DNA of 22,256 nt, from the IMG/VR virus record IMGVR_UViG_3300022602_000466, positions 1-22,256 of that record. One strand, written 5' to 3'. Below, piece by piece: positions 11,622 through 19,468 of this stretch (position 1 is the stretch's first letter; each line of letters starts with the position of its first letter). The notes beneath the pieces were generated by a model. It was not told the origin of the DNA. It did no database searches and saw only the letters and a program-made list of their open reading frames with translations. Made by a program: the position numbers and the translations under genes. Source of the stretch: a virus.

Positions 11622-13913
11622 ATGGCCAGCCAACCGCCTGTCACTGACGACGAGCCTATCATCATTGACGCGGCGGATGAAGGTGCTGACAAGCCCGAGT
11701 TTGCGGACAACGGCGACGTGCTGCGCATCGAGCACCCAGATGGCAGCATCACGATCTCGTTGGATGGCGCGCTGGAGAAGGCAGAAGGCTCTGGTGCGAA
11801 AGATTGGTTCGACAATCTGGTAGACGACATCGACCCGATGGAACTCAGCAGTATCGCGGACACCTTGCTGCGCGGCGTGGATGATGACCTCACCTCGCGC
11901 CAAGAGTGGATCGAGAACCGAGCGCAAGGTATGCGGCTGCTGGGCCTCAAGATCGAGATGCCCGGAACGATGGGCGGCGCAGACGGCGCACCCGTGGAGG
12001 GTATGTCCAAGGTACGCCACCCGCTGCTGCTGGAAGCCGTGCTGCGGTTCCAAGCCAACGCGCGCGGCGAGATGCTGCCGACCGATGGGCCGGTGAAGAT
12101 CCGCAATGACGACAACAACGCGACCTACAAAGAGGATAATATCGCGAACGCGCTAGAGCGCGATCTTAACCACTATCTGACCTCGACGGCGACGGAATAC
12201 TACCCCGACACCGACCGCATGTTCTTGCTGTTGGGCTTCGGCGGAACGGCGTTCAAGAAGATCTACTTCTGCCCGCTGCGCAACCGGCCCGTGTCCGAGT
12301 CCGTGGATGCGGATGACCTGATTGTGAACAACGATGCGACTGACTTGGCTAACGCCAAGCGCATCACTCACCGGATTATGATGCGCCCCTCAGTGGTGAA
12401 GCGCATGCAGATCCTTGGCGCCTACCACGACGTAGACCTCGGTACGCCGCAGCAGCGCCGCGCCGACGCGCTGCTCAACGAGAAGCGCGACCAAGAGGGT
12501 ATCGCGGCTACGACCACTAACCCACTGGACCGTGACCGCGAGATTTACGAAGTCTACTGCGAACTTGATGTTAAAGGCTTCGAGCATAAGCACAAGGGCA
12601 AGCCCTCTGGGCTGGAGGTGCCTTACCGCGTCACTATCGACGTGTCGTCCAAGCAAGTGCTGTCTATCGTCCGTAATTACGACGAGAAAACGGAAAGCCT
12701 GCCGGTAGCCAAGCGCGCCTTCGTGAAGTACACATTCGTCCCCGGCTTCGGCTTCTACGACATCGGGTTGTTGCACATCCTTGGCAACACCACCAACGCG
12801 CTGACAGCCGCGTGGCGCGAGATGCTGGACAACGGGATGTTTGCCAACTTCCCCGGCTTCCTCATGGCCGACACAGGCGGACGCCAGAACTCTAACATCT
12901 TCCGCGTGCCTCCGGGCGGCGGCGCCACGGTCAAGACCAACGGACTGAATATCCAGCAAGCAGTGATGCCGCTGCCCTACAACACCAGCGGCATGCCAGC
13001 GCTCATGGCACTGACACAAGATATGGCGCAAACCGGCATGCGCGTGGGCGGTACGTCCGAGGCACAAGTTGGCGAAGGGCGCGCAGACGCGCCAGTTGGC
13101 ACGACTCTTGCAATGATTGACCAAGCGACTAAGATGCTGAACTCGGTCCACAAGCGCATGCACTCTTCGCAGGCGGATGAGTTCCGACTGCTGTGCGAGT
13201 GCTTCGAGGCGCACCCCGAGGCGTTCTGGGAGCGGAACTACCAGCCCACTATCGAGTGGGACGAGGAGACGTTCCTGAGCGCGCTGAAGAACTATGACCT
13301 TTGCCCTCAGGCCGATCCGAACACTGCTTCTCATGGGCAGCGTGTGATGAAGATCGTGGCGCTGATGCAGTTGGCTGCGCAGAACCCAACGCTGTACGAC
13401 CCGTTGGCAATTAACACCGCTGCGTTGCAGACGATTGGCTGGAGCAACCCTGCGCAGTTCTTCACGCCGCCGACCGCACAAGCTGCGCCCCCGCCACAAC
13501 TGGAAGCCATGCTGGCCAAGACGCAGAACGAGACGACTGCGGCGCAAGCCAAAAAAACCATTGCTGATGCCAAGCTGGCCGAGGTGCAAGCCAAAGCCGC
13601 AGAAGCACAAGCCAAGTTGCAGATGGAGGCCAGCAAGCCCGCAGAAGGCGGTGGGGGTGTTGACCCGAGTGCTGGGCAAGCAGCGCTGCTGTCCGCGCAG
13701 GCGAACATGATGAACGCACAGACCAAACGCGCTGATCTCCAGATCAAGGCGCAAGGCCAGCACGCGGAAGATCAGAACCGCGATCAGGACCGGGCGAGCA
13801 AGGAGCAGATTGCCTTGCTGGATCTGGCCAAGTCGGTTATGGGCAACGCGCACGATGAGAAGTTAGCACTGAAACTGGCGAAGCCGGCTGAGAAATCACA
13901 AGGAGTAGATTGA
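11622..13913 (+). CDS. portal protein
   Basis: This 763-residue protein is large, in the range of P22-type portals. Helical and strand segments include MSKVRHPLLLEAVLRFQANA (about 126-145) and DTDRMFLLLGFGGTAFKKIYF (196-216). Next come a wing/stem-like middle VKYTFVPGFGFYDIGLLHILG and a glycine-rich GGTSEAQVGEGRADAPVGTTLAMID. The last about 140 residues are an Ala/Gln/Lys-rich coiled coil (ETTAAQAKKTIADAKLAEVQ). It forms the dodecameric vertex ring through which TerL packages DNA. It sits right after TerL as expected. AAGGA lies 8 bases before ATG. A long opposite-strand frame is a GC-driven shadow. Confidence 0.85.
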   Translation: MASQPPVTDDEPIIIDAADEGADKPEFADNGDVLRIEHPDGSITISLDGALEKAEGSGAKDWFDNLVDDIDPMELSSIADTLLRGVDDDLTSRQEWIENRAQGMRLLGLKIEMPGTMGGADGAPVEGMSKVRHPLLLEAVLRFQANARGEMLPTDGPVKIRNDDNNATYKEDNIANALERDLNHYLTSTATEYYPDTDRMFLLLGFGGTAFKKIYFCPLRNRPVSESVDADDLIVNNDATDLANAKRITHRIMMRPSVVKRMQILGAYHDVDLGTPQQRRADALLNEKRDQEGIAATTTNPLDRDREIYEVYCELDVKGFEHKHKGKPSGLEVPYRVTIDVSSKQVLSIVRNYDEKTESLPVAKRAFVKYTFVPGFGFYDIGLLHILGNTTNALTAAWREMLDNGMFANFPGFLMADTGGRQNSNIFRVPPGGGATVKTNGLNIQQAVMPLPYNTSGMPALMALTQDMAQTGMRVGGTSEAQVGEGRADAPVGTTLAMIDQATKMLNSVHKRMHSSQADEFRLLCECFEAHPEAFWERNYQPTIEWDEETFLSALKNYDLCPQADPNTASHGQRVMKIVALMQLAAQNPTLYDPLAINTAALQTIGWSNPAQFFTPPTAQAAPPPQLEAMLAKTQNETTAAQAKKTIADAKLAEVQAKAAEAQAKLQMEASKPAEGGGGVDPSAGQAALLSAQANMMNAQTKRADLQIKAQGQHAEDQNRDQDRASKEQIALLDLAKSVMGNAHDEKLALKLAKPAEKSQGVD

Positions 13914-14230
13914 TGCGCGTTATTGTGGAGTCGCCATACGCGGGCGACGTGAACTATAATACGCAGTACGCACGGGCCTGCTTGCGTGATAGCTTGGAGC
14001 GCGGAGAGTTCCCTATTGCCTCGCACTTGCTTTATACGCAGACCGGAGTTCTGGACGACCAGAAGCCGGAGGAGCGCAAATTAGGAATCGACGCTGGGCT
14101 GGCGTGGCGCAAAGTTGCAGATTACGCGGTATTCTACATTGACCTTGGATGGTCTAGTGGGATGCTGGCTGCTAAAAAACTGTATGAGGCAGAAGGCCGG
14201 CCATTCAAGGAACGGCGCTTGCCAATCTAA
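13913..14230 (+). CDS. DUF7768-like (nucleoside deoxyribosyltransferase-like) protein
   Basis: This 105-residue protein starts MRVIVESPYAGDVNYNTQYARACLRDSL. It continues RGEFPIASHLLYTQTGVLDDQKPEERKLGIDAG ... YAVFYIDLGWSSGMLAAKKLYEAEGRP. The order ESPYAG, YAR.C...S..RGE.P.ASHLLY, DD..PEER..GI.AG, GWS.GM matches small phage/bacterial DUF7768/DUF4406 proteins with a nucleoside 2-deoxyribosyltransferase-like fold. The true activity of the family is not settled to my knowledge. AGGAG precedes the ATG, which overlaps the portal stop (TGATG). An unusual neighbour for capsid genes; it may act in nucleotide metabolism. Confidence 0.75.
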   Translation: MRVIVESPYAGDVNYNTQYARACLRDSLERGEFPIASHLLYTQTGVLDDQKPEERKLGIDAGLAWRKVADYAVFYIDLGWSSGMLAAKKLYEAEGRPFKERRLPI

Positions 14231-14288
14231 ATAAATTAGGATAGTGTCCCGCAGAGCCGCGCGTTTCGCCGGCATAAAAGGACTCCCT

Positions 14289-15200
14289 ATGAGCGATATG
14301 TCCCGCGAAGCCCGCCGTCAGATGAGGGCAAAGATCCACCGCATCACGCAAGGCACTAAAGGTCCGGTAGACGCCTCGTCTTACGGCCCCGAAGAACTGC
14401 TTGAGGCTGGTGTCAAGACCGGAATGCGGCCCGTATCGCGCCGCGCTTTCAAGGCTGGCGGCAAGGTCGAGGGCAAAGATACGCCAAAGAACGCTGGCAA
14501 GAAGCCGCGCGCTTCTGGCGGTAAGGCGATGGCCAACGATTTCGTGAACCGGAACGACAAGGACGCCAACGAGAGCCGCGAAGGTACCAAGCATGTTGGT
14601 GGTCTGAAGTCCGGTGGCCGCGCCAAGCGGGACGCAGGCGGCAGCGTGCCAACAACCCGCTTCGACATGGGGTCATCTAGCGGCTCGCGTATGACGCAGG
14701 CGGCGGGTCTGAAGACTGGTGGCCGTGCCAAGCGCGGTTCTGGTAGCGCGCTGGACGACATCGCTGGCTCCGGTATTATGGGCACCGGGGGTCTTGCGGC
14801 TTCTGGTAAACTTGGCCTGAAGCGTGGCGGAACCGTCTCTGATGGCGAACTCGAAGGCACGCGGCCTACAGGCGGACGCCTAGCGCGCAAGTCAGGTGGC
14901 AAGACCAACATCAACATCATCATCGGGCGCGGCGCTCCTAGCCAGCCAAATGCCCCCGGTCAGCCTCCTGCGGGCGGCCCCGGTATGCCGATGCCTGTCC
15001 CGGTTGGTCCTCCGGGTCTGGGGGCGCAAGGCCCACAGATCCCGCAAGGTCCAATGGCCGGCGCTCCTGCACCAATGCCGGGGCCTCCGCCGCAGGGTAT
15101 GCCGATGGGGCGCAAGGCCGGTGGCCGCGCGCAGCACGTAGGCGCAGGCTCCGCATTAGGCCGATTGGAAAAAGCGGGGCTTGCAAAGCCGAAACGATAG
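14289..15200 (+). CDS. basic Gly/Lys/Arg repeat protein, virion-associated candidate
   Basis: This 303-residue protein from ATG at 14289 has AAAGGA upstream. Low-complexity basic segments recur: AFKAGGKVEG, ASGGKAM, KSGGRAKRDAGG, KTGGRAKRGSG, LKRGGTV, ARKSGGKTN, GRKAGGRAQ. They are linked by polar stretches and a long Pro/Gly/Met-rich part (residues ~230-280). The related protein at 20764 shares the GGRAKR unit. Such positively charged, disordered proteins could bind packaged DNA or be ejected with it, but I know no function for the family. It ends at a strong terminator. Confidence 0.75.
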   Translation: MSDMSREARRQMRAKIHRITQGTKGPVDASSYGPEELLEAGVKTGMRPVSRRAFKAGGKVEGKDTPKNAGKKPRASGGKAMANDFVNRNDKDANESREGTKHVGGLKSGGRAKRDAGGSVPTTRFDMGSSSGSRMTQAAGLKTGGRAKRGSGSALDDIAGSGIMGTGGLAASGKLGLKRGGTVSDGELEGTRPTGGRLARKSGGKTNINIIIGRGAPSQPNAPGQPPAGGPGMPMPVPVGPPGLGAQGPQIPQGPMAGAPAPMPGPPPQGMPMGRKAGGRAQHVGAGSALGRLEKAGLAKPKR

Positions 15201-15209
15201 GACTATATA

Positions 15210-15237
15210 GGGCGGAGCGGAAACTCCGCCCTTATTG
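15210..15237 (+). terminator. intrinsic terminator
   Basis: GGGCGGAG (15210-15217) and CTCCGCCC (15224-15231) form a perfect 8-bp stem with loop CGGAAA. TTATTGT follows. It lies 10 bases after the stop of the basic repeat protein. Confidence 0.8.
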
Positions 15238-15251
15238 TATCAGGATCACAC

Positions 15252-15452
15252 ATGGCACATGCTACGGCCTTTGAAGCCGAACTTATGAAACTTGCGAGCG
15301 AACGTATCGCTCATTTCATTGATTCGATCACCAACAAGGACGCGGTGCCAACGCACGCGGATTACATGTATCTTGCTGGAAATATCAACGCGCTGCGGGC
15401 CGTGTTGCCTGATCTGTGCGAGGAAGCCAACGAAAACCTAGCCAAACGCTAA
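15252..15452 (+). CDS. hypothetical small helical protein
   Basis: This 66-residue all-helical protein, MAHATAFEAELMKLASERIAHFIDS followed by ITNKDAVPTHADYMYLAGNINALRAVL, has AGGA 7 bases before ATG. It starts directly after the terminator and leads into the GroES-like gene 13 bases later. Similar short proteins occur near capsid genes of related phages to my recollection, but no function is known. Confidence 0.75.
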   Translation: MAHATAFEAELMKLASERIAHFIDSITNKDAVPTHADYMYLAGNINALRAVLPDLCEEANENLAKR

Positions 15453-15465
15453 CTGGAGCATAGTC

Positions 15466-15876
15466 ATGCCACCTATGATGATGGAACATTCTGAAGACCC
15501 AAAACAAGCGTTGCTGAACAAAATTGGCGACATCAGCGATTTCAAAGTGTTCCACAACAACGTGTTGGTGGCCGTCTATCTCCGCCCGGAGAAGACCGAG
15601 AGCGGGCTATACTTACCCGACTCGGTGCGCGACGAGGACCGCTACCAGAGCAAGGTCGGCCTTCTTGTCAAACTTGGTCCTGACGCTTTCAGCGATGACA
15701 GCGGTAAGTGGTTCAAGGATGTGGATGTCAAACTCCACGATTGGGTGTGGTTCCGCCCCTCGGACAGTTTCAGCCTGACGCTGAACGACTCGGTAAGCGG
15801 CGGCAAGGTTCTGTGCCGGCTCATCGAGGACACGCTCATCAAGGGCACCATCCCGCACCCCGACGCGATCTGGTAG
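15466..15876 (+). CDS. GroES-like co-chaperonin
   Basis: This 136-residue protein from ATG at 15466 has GGAG 8 bases upstream. Residues 27-72 (KVFHNNVLVAVYLRPEKTESGLYLPDSVRDEDRYQSKVGLLVKLG) match the GroES layout: N-terminal strand, R/KPEKT.SGL.LP segment leading to the mobile loop, then strand G.L...G. VDVKLHDWVWFRPSD and the Cys-containing KVLCRLIEDTLIKG complete the barrel. The protein is longer than a host GroES (about 97), with extra termini. Phage co-chaperonins (T4 gp31, for example) help GroEL fold capsid protein. Being between portal and scaffold supports this role; the loop sequence differs from host GroES. Confidence 0.75.
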   Translation: MPPMMMEHSEDPKQALLNKIGDISDFKVFHNNVLVAVYLRPEKTESGLYLPDSVRDEDRYQSKVGLLVKLGPDAFSDDSGKWFKDVDVKLHDWVWFRPSDSFSLTLNDSVSGGKVLCRLIEDTLIKGTIPHPDAIW

Positions 15877-15886
15877 GAGATAACAT

Positions 15887-16780
15887 ATGACCACTGAAAC
15901 TGACAAAGACTCCATCGAGATCGAACTTAACGATCCGGCACCGGTAGCGACTGACATCATCGTTGAGGAGCCGAAGGCGAAAGAGCCTGAAGTCAAAGCC
16001 GATCCGGTTGACGATAGCCTCGTCAGGCTGCGCGAGCAACTCGACTCTGAGCGCCGCGCCCGCGCAGACGCGGAGCGCAAAGCCAATGAATACGCGCAGA
16101 CCGCGCATGCCTCACGCACCGAAGCGCAGCACGCCAACCTACATCTGCTCTCCGGCGCTATCGACAAGCGCAAGCAGGATGTGGAGATCCTCAAGGCCCA
16201 CTACAGCGCAGCTATGGCTAATCAGGACTACGAGTCCTCTGCGGAAATCCAGATGCAGATGGCTTCGGTGGCTGCCGAACTCCAGCAACTTACCCAAGGC
16301 AAACAAGCCTTGGAGGCCGCTCCTAAGGCAGAGTCTCCGAAACTCTACGTCCCTGACCCAGTGGAAGCCTTTGCCTCGCAACTCAGCCCCCGCTCTGCGG
16401 AATGGGTGCGTGCCCATCCCGAGTACGTCACCGACCCGCGCAAACAGCAGAAGATGGCGGCTGCGCACCAGTTGGCGATGGCAGACGGCATCACCGCTGA
16501 TACAGACGACTATTTCGCCGCTGTCGAGAGCACGCTGCGCATCAACCCGCAGCCGCAGGAAACCTACTCCGACGCCACGGCTGACGCGGCGCGAGTCACT
16601 CAGCGCCGGTCTTCTGCACCCGCTGCCCCCGTGTCGCGCAGCGGTGCTGCTCCCGGCACCAACCCGCGCCGCGTGACGCTTTCCTCTGACGAGCGCGAGA
16701 TGGCGCAGTTGATGGGGATGCAGCCGGAAGAATACGCCCGCAACAAACTCAGTCTTCAGAAAGAAGGCAAACTCCACTAA
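15887..16780 (+). CDS. scaffold-like prohead protein
   Basis: This 297-residue protein has an acidic N-terminus (TDKDSIEIELNDPAP ... KEPEVKADPVDD) and a long coiled-coil segment (LREQLDSERRARADAERKANEY, residues ~47-70). A second helical segment follows (residues ~85-135). It ends basic (RRVTLSSDEREMAQLMGMQPEEYARNKLS). Charge layout, coiled coil, length and position before the capsid gene fit a phage scaffolding protein. No domain is directly recognised, so this is context-based inference. GGAG precedes the ATG at 15887. Confidence 0.65.
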   Translation: MTTETDKDSIEIELNDPAPVATDIIVEEPKAKEPEVKADPVDDSLVRLREQLDSERRARADAERKANEYAQTAHASRTEAQHANLHLLSGAIDKRKQDVEILKAHYSAAMANQDYESSAEIQMQMASVAAELQQLTQGKQALEAAPKAESPKLYVPDPVEAFASQLSPRSAEWVRAHPEYVTDPRKQQKMAAAHQLAMADGITADTDDYFAAVESTLRINPQPQETYSDATADAARVTQRRSSAPAAPVSRSGAAPGTNPRRVTLSSDEREMAQLMGMQPEEYARNKLSLQKEGKLH

Positions 16781-16793
16781 GAGGAATTGAGAC

Positions 16794-17342
16794 ATGGATA
16801 ACGAAGACGGTTCTGACCTCGTAGGTACTTCCGCAGCGCCATCGGCCCGCGCCCCCAAGCGCCAAGCCATGCGCAAGGAAGACTCGCTGACCCGCGCTAA
16901 ACAGCGCGCCGATGCCCTGCGTGAGCACCTCGGCAATTCGGACGAGGGCACCGATGATTTCTACATCGCGCCTGAGGACGTGCCCGATGGCTGGTCTTAC
17001 GAGTGGAAGCGCAAGCTGCTCATGGGCCAAGAAGACCCAGCGTATCAGGTCGCTTTGGCCCGTGCCGGCTGGGAAGCCGTCCTAGCGTCCCGCCACCCAG
17101 CCTATATGCCAGCCACCGGACATTACGCTACTATCGAGCGCAAAGGCATGGTGCTGATGGAACGCCCCTCGGAGATTAGCGAGGACGCCCGCCACCGCGA
17201 ACTGCGCCGTGCCAAGCAGCAAGTTCGCCAGAAGGAAGAGCAGCTTACCGCCGCCAAGCAAGGCGAGTTCGAGCGCAGCAACAAGGGCGACAACCTTGTA
17301 AAAGTGCGAAAATCCTATGAAGCGATCCCCATCCCGGATTGA
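16794..17342 (+). CDS. conserved phage protein, virion-associated candidate
   Basis: This 182-residue protein includes DVPDGWSYEWKRKLLMGQEDPAYQVALARAGWEAV, then MVLMERPSEI and a C-terminal coiled coil (ARHRELRRAKQQVRQKEEQLTAAKQGEF) ending SYEAIPIPD. The central PDGWSYEWKR..L.GQEDPAYQV..ARAGWE block is, from memory, conserved among podovirus-type phages, usually unannotated. It follows the scaffold-like gene by 13 bases (GAGGAATTGAGAC before ATG) and ends before a terminator, so it is likely co-expressed with the scaffold. Role unknown. Confidence 0.7.
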   Translation: MDNEDGSDLVGTSAAPSARAPKRQAMRKEDSLTRAKQRADALREHLGNSDEGTDDFYIAPEDVPDGWSYEWKRKLLMGQEDPAYQVALARAGWEAVLASRHPAYMPATGHYATIERKGMVLMERPSEISEDARHRELRRAKQQVRQKEEQLTAAKQGEFERSNKGDNLVKVRKSYEAIPIPD

Positions 17343-17367
17343 CCAACACACCAATCGTCGCGCGAAG

Positions 17368-17394
17368 GGGTCAGAAGAAATTCTGGCCCTTTTT
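17368..17394 (+). terminator. intrinsic terminator
   Basis: GGGTCAGAA (17368-17376) pairs with TTCTGGCCC (17381-17389), with one T-G wobble and loop GAAA. TTTTT follows. It separates the scaffold genes from the capsid genes. The remaining gap to 17531 has no supported gene. Confidence 0.85.
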
Positions 17395-17531
17395 GCGTTT
17401 TTATGTTGACGCCGCTTCAAAAGTATGGGCATTGTCCTGCCAACATCTCCCCCGGCGTGGAGATTTAGCATATTTCCAGTCTAAGTCGGCCCGGTGCGCG
17501 ATGATGGCTCCCCCTAAGAAGGAGAACCGTC

Positions 17532-18437
17532 GTGGCGAACACATTCGCGCCTAACGGATTTTCGCAATATCAGGGCACCGGCTCCGCTCCCACCTATGAG
17601 CAGACTCAGCTTGCTATTGCGTCTACCAACACCACCCCCATTTTCGCGGGCGACCCCGTGGTTCTAGCTACCAATACAACCGGTGTCGGCACCGGCTATG
17701 TTGCGCAGGCTCCTGTGACCGCGCAGACCCTCGCGATTTCCGCCTTCGTTCTGACGAACGGCATTGTCACCGCGACTTTCACTTCCACGACTGCGCCTCA
17801 GGTTGGCGCAACGCTGGTTCTGGCGGGTCTGGCGACTGCCACCACGTTGAACGGCGCTTGGACGATCCTTTCGGCCACGACCACCACTGTCACCTTCGCG
17901 TACAGCGGCGGCGCTGTCACCACGCAGGCAACCACGGGTTACGTTTACGTCCCCGTCGCTGGCGTGTTTGTGGGCTGCAAGTATCTGTCGGTCGCTCAGA
18001 AGCGCCCGACGTATAGCAACTACTTCCCCGGCTCGGACGCCAACGGCGATGTCATAGCCTACGTGATTACCGACCCCAACGCTCAGTTCAGCGTGATGAC
18101 CGGCAACTCGAATACGACCGCTACCGCAGTCGGCTTCGCCAGCATCGGCCAGAACATTGGCTTCAACTGGAGCCAATCGGGCGTTACCAGCGCTAACGGC
18201 AACACGGCCAATGGCTTGTCGTCCTGTTTCGCTGATCAGTACACGCTGATTGCGAACTCGCCGGCTGGTTCGATTTCCAACGCACTGCTCCCGTTCCGCG
18301 TCGTTGCTTTGCAGAACTACGTACCGGGCGCCATCAGCCCGTTGCAGTCGATCAACGGCAACGACTGGACCACGGCCTACAACCGTGTCGTTGTGGCTTT
18401 CAACAACTCGATGCCACGCGAACTTTCGGGTATCTAA
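17532..18437 (+). CDS. virion structural protein with Ig-like insert (decoration-type)
   Basis: This is a 301-residue protein from GTG at 17532 with AAGGAG 7 bases upstream. An N-terminal arm is followed by strand-rich capsid-binding parts. Residues ~65-137 (LAISAFVLTNGIVTATFTS ... TLNGAWTILSATTTTVTFAYSGG) look like an inserted Ig-like/BIg2-type beta domain rich in Thr, of the kind displayed on phage heads. The rest (RPTYSNYFPGSDANGDVIAYVITDP ...) resembles capsid decoration or head proteins. It directly precedes the major capsid gene. Exact identity (decoration versus minor capsid protein) is uncertain. Confidence 0.65.
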   Translation: MANTFAPNGFSQYQGTGSAPTYEQTQLAIASTNTTPIFAGDPVVLATNTTGVGTGYVAQAPVTAQTLAISAFVLTNGIVTATFTSTTAPQVGATLVLAGLATATTLNGAWTILSATTTTVTFAYSGGAVTTQATTGYVYVPVAGVFVGCKYLSVAQKRPTYSNYFPGSDANGDVIAYVITDPNAQFSVMTGNSNTTATAVGFASIGQNIGFNWSQSGVTSANGNTANGLSSCFADQYTLIANSPAGSISNALLPFRVVALQNYVPGAISPLQSINGNDWTTAYNRVVVAFNNSMPRELSGI

Positions 18438-18451
18438 GGGAGTAAGGTAAC

Positions 18452-19366
18452 ATGGCTGTTAATCTTTCAGCAATCAAAGACCTTCTGCTCCCCGGACTCC
18501 GGGGGATCGAAGGCAAATATGAGATGATTCCAAGCCAATATGACAAAATCTTCACCAAGCATGACTCGAAGTTAGCCTTCGAGCGCACGGCGGAGATGCG
18601 TTATCTTGGTTTGGCTCAGTTGAAGACCGAGGGTGGCCAGACCAGCTTCGACAACAACGCGGGCGAGCGCTATGTCTACAACCAAGAGCACAACGAAATT
18701 GCTCTGGGTTATGCCATCACGCGTAAGGCCATTGACGACAACCTGTACAAGACGCAGTTCCACCCCTCGAACCTCGGCCTGATTGAATCGTTTCAGCAGA
18801 CCAAGGAAATCTATGGCGCGAACATCCTGAACACGGCTACTACGTATAACAACGCGGTTGCTGGTGACGGCGTGTCCTTGTGCTCGATAAGCCACCCCAT
18901 CGACGGCGGCACGGCTGCGAACCGTCCGACGACCGACGTGGATCTCAACGAGGCCACGCTGCTCAACGCGATGATTTCGATCCGTACCAACTTCCGCGAT
19001 CAGGCCGGCCTGAAGGTCTTTGCCCGTGGCCGGAAGCTGATCGTTCCTCCGCAGCTTGAGCCTGTCGCTATCCGTCTGACCAAGACCGAGATGCGTCCGG
19101 GTACTGCCGACAACGATGTGAACGCCATCCTGACGACCGCTGGCGGTCTGCCTGAAGGCTACCTGGTCAATGACTTCCTGACCTCGGCGTATGCTTGGTA
19201 CTTGCTCACCAATATCGACGGTTTGTCGTACATGGAGCGCATCAAGTTCGAAACCGACATGCAGGTTGACTTCACCACAGATAACCTCTTGGTGAAAGGC
19301 TACGAACGTTATAGTTTCGGCTATTATAATTGGCGTTCGATCTTTGGCAGTTTTCCTACTTCTTGA
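18452..19366 (+). CDS. major capsid protein
   Basis: This 304-residue protein starts MAVNLSAIKDLLLPGLRGIEGKYE. It contains SQYDKIFTKHDSKLAFERTAEMRYLG, helical KAIDDNLYKTQFHPSN, SIRTNFRDQAGLKVFARGRKLIVPPQLEPVA (a strand-loop that resembles the phrase 'P.LIVPP.LE..A' in major heads) and a C-terminal MERIKFETDMQVDF. Size and these blocks fit an HK97-fold major capsid protein. It builds the head shell with the scaffold and probably needs the GroES-like partner. The ribosome binding site is GTAAGG. Order with portal and scaffold supports it. Confidence 0.85.
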   Translation: MAVNLSAIKDLLLPGLRGIEGKYEMIPSQYDKIFTKHDSKLAFERTAEMRYLGLAQLKTEGGQTSFDNNAGERYVYNQEHNEIALGYAITRKAIDDNLYKTQFHPSNLGLIESFQQTKEIYGANILNTATTYNNAVAGDGVSLCSISHPIDGGTAANRPTTDVDLNEATLLNAMISIRTNFRDQAGLKVFARGRKLIVPPQLEPVAIRLTKTEMRPGTADNDVNAILTTAGGLPEGYLVNDFLTSAYAWYLLTNIDGLSYMERIKFETDMQVDFTTDNLLVKGYERYSFGYYNWRSIFGSFPTS

Positions 19367-19468
19367 CGATTTTTTACTTAATCCGAAAGAAAACCTCAAA
19401 TGGGCGCTTTACAACCGAACGCTAATGTTATACACCTTGCTCTGCCAATTAGGGCAAAGGAGAATGAC

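Noticed and set aside
12390-13853. Long minus-strand ORF of 487 codons opposite the portal gene
   Set aside because: It has no recognisable domain or ribosome site, an Arg/Leu/His-rich composition typical of antisense GC-rich frames, and the portal is firmly supported.
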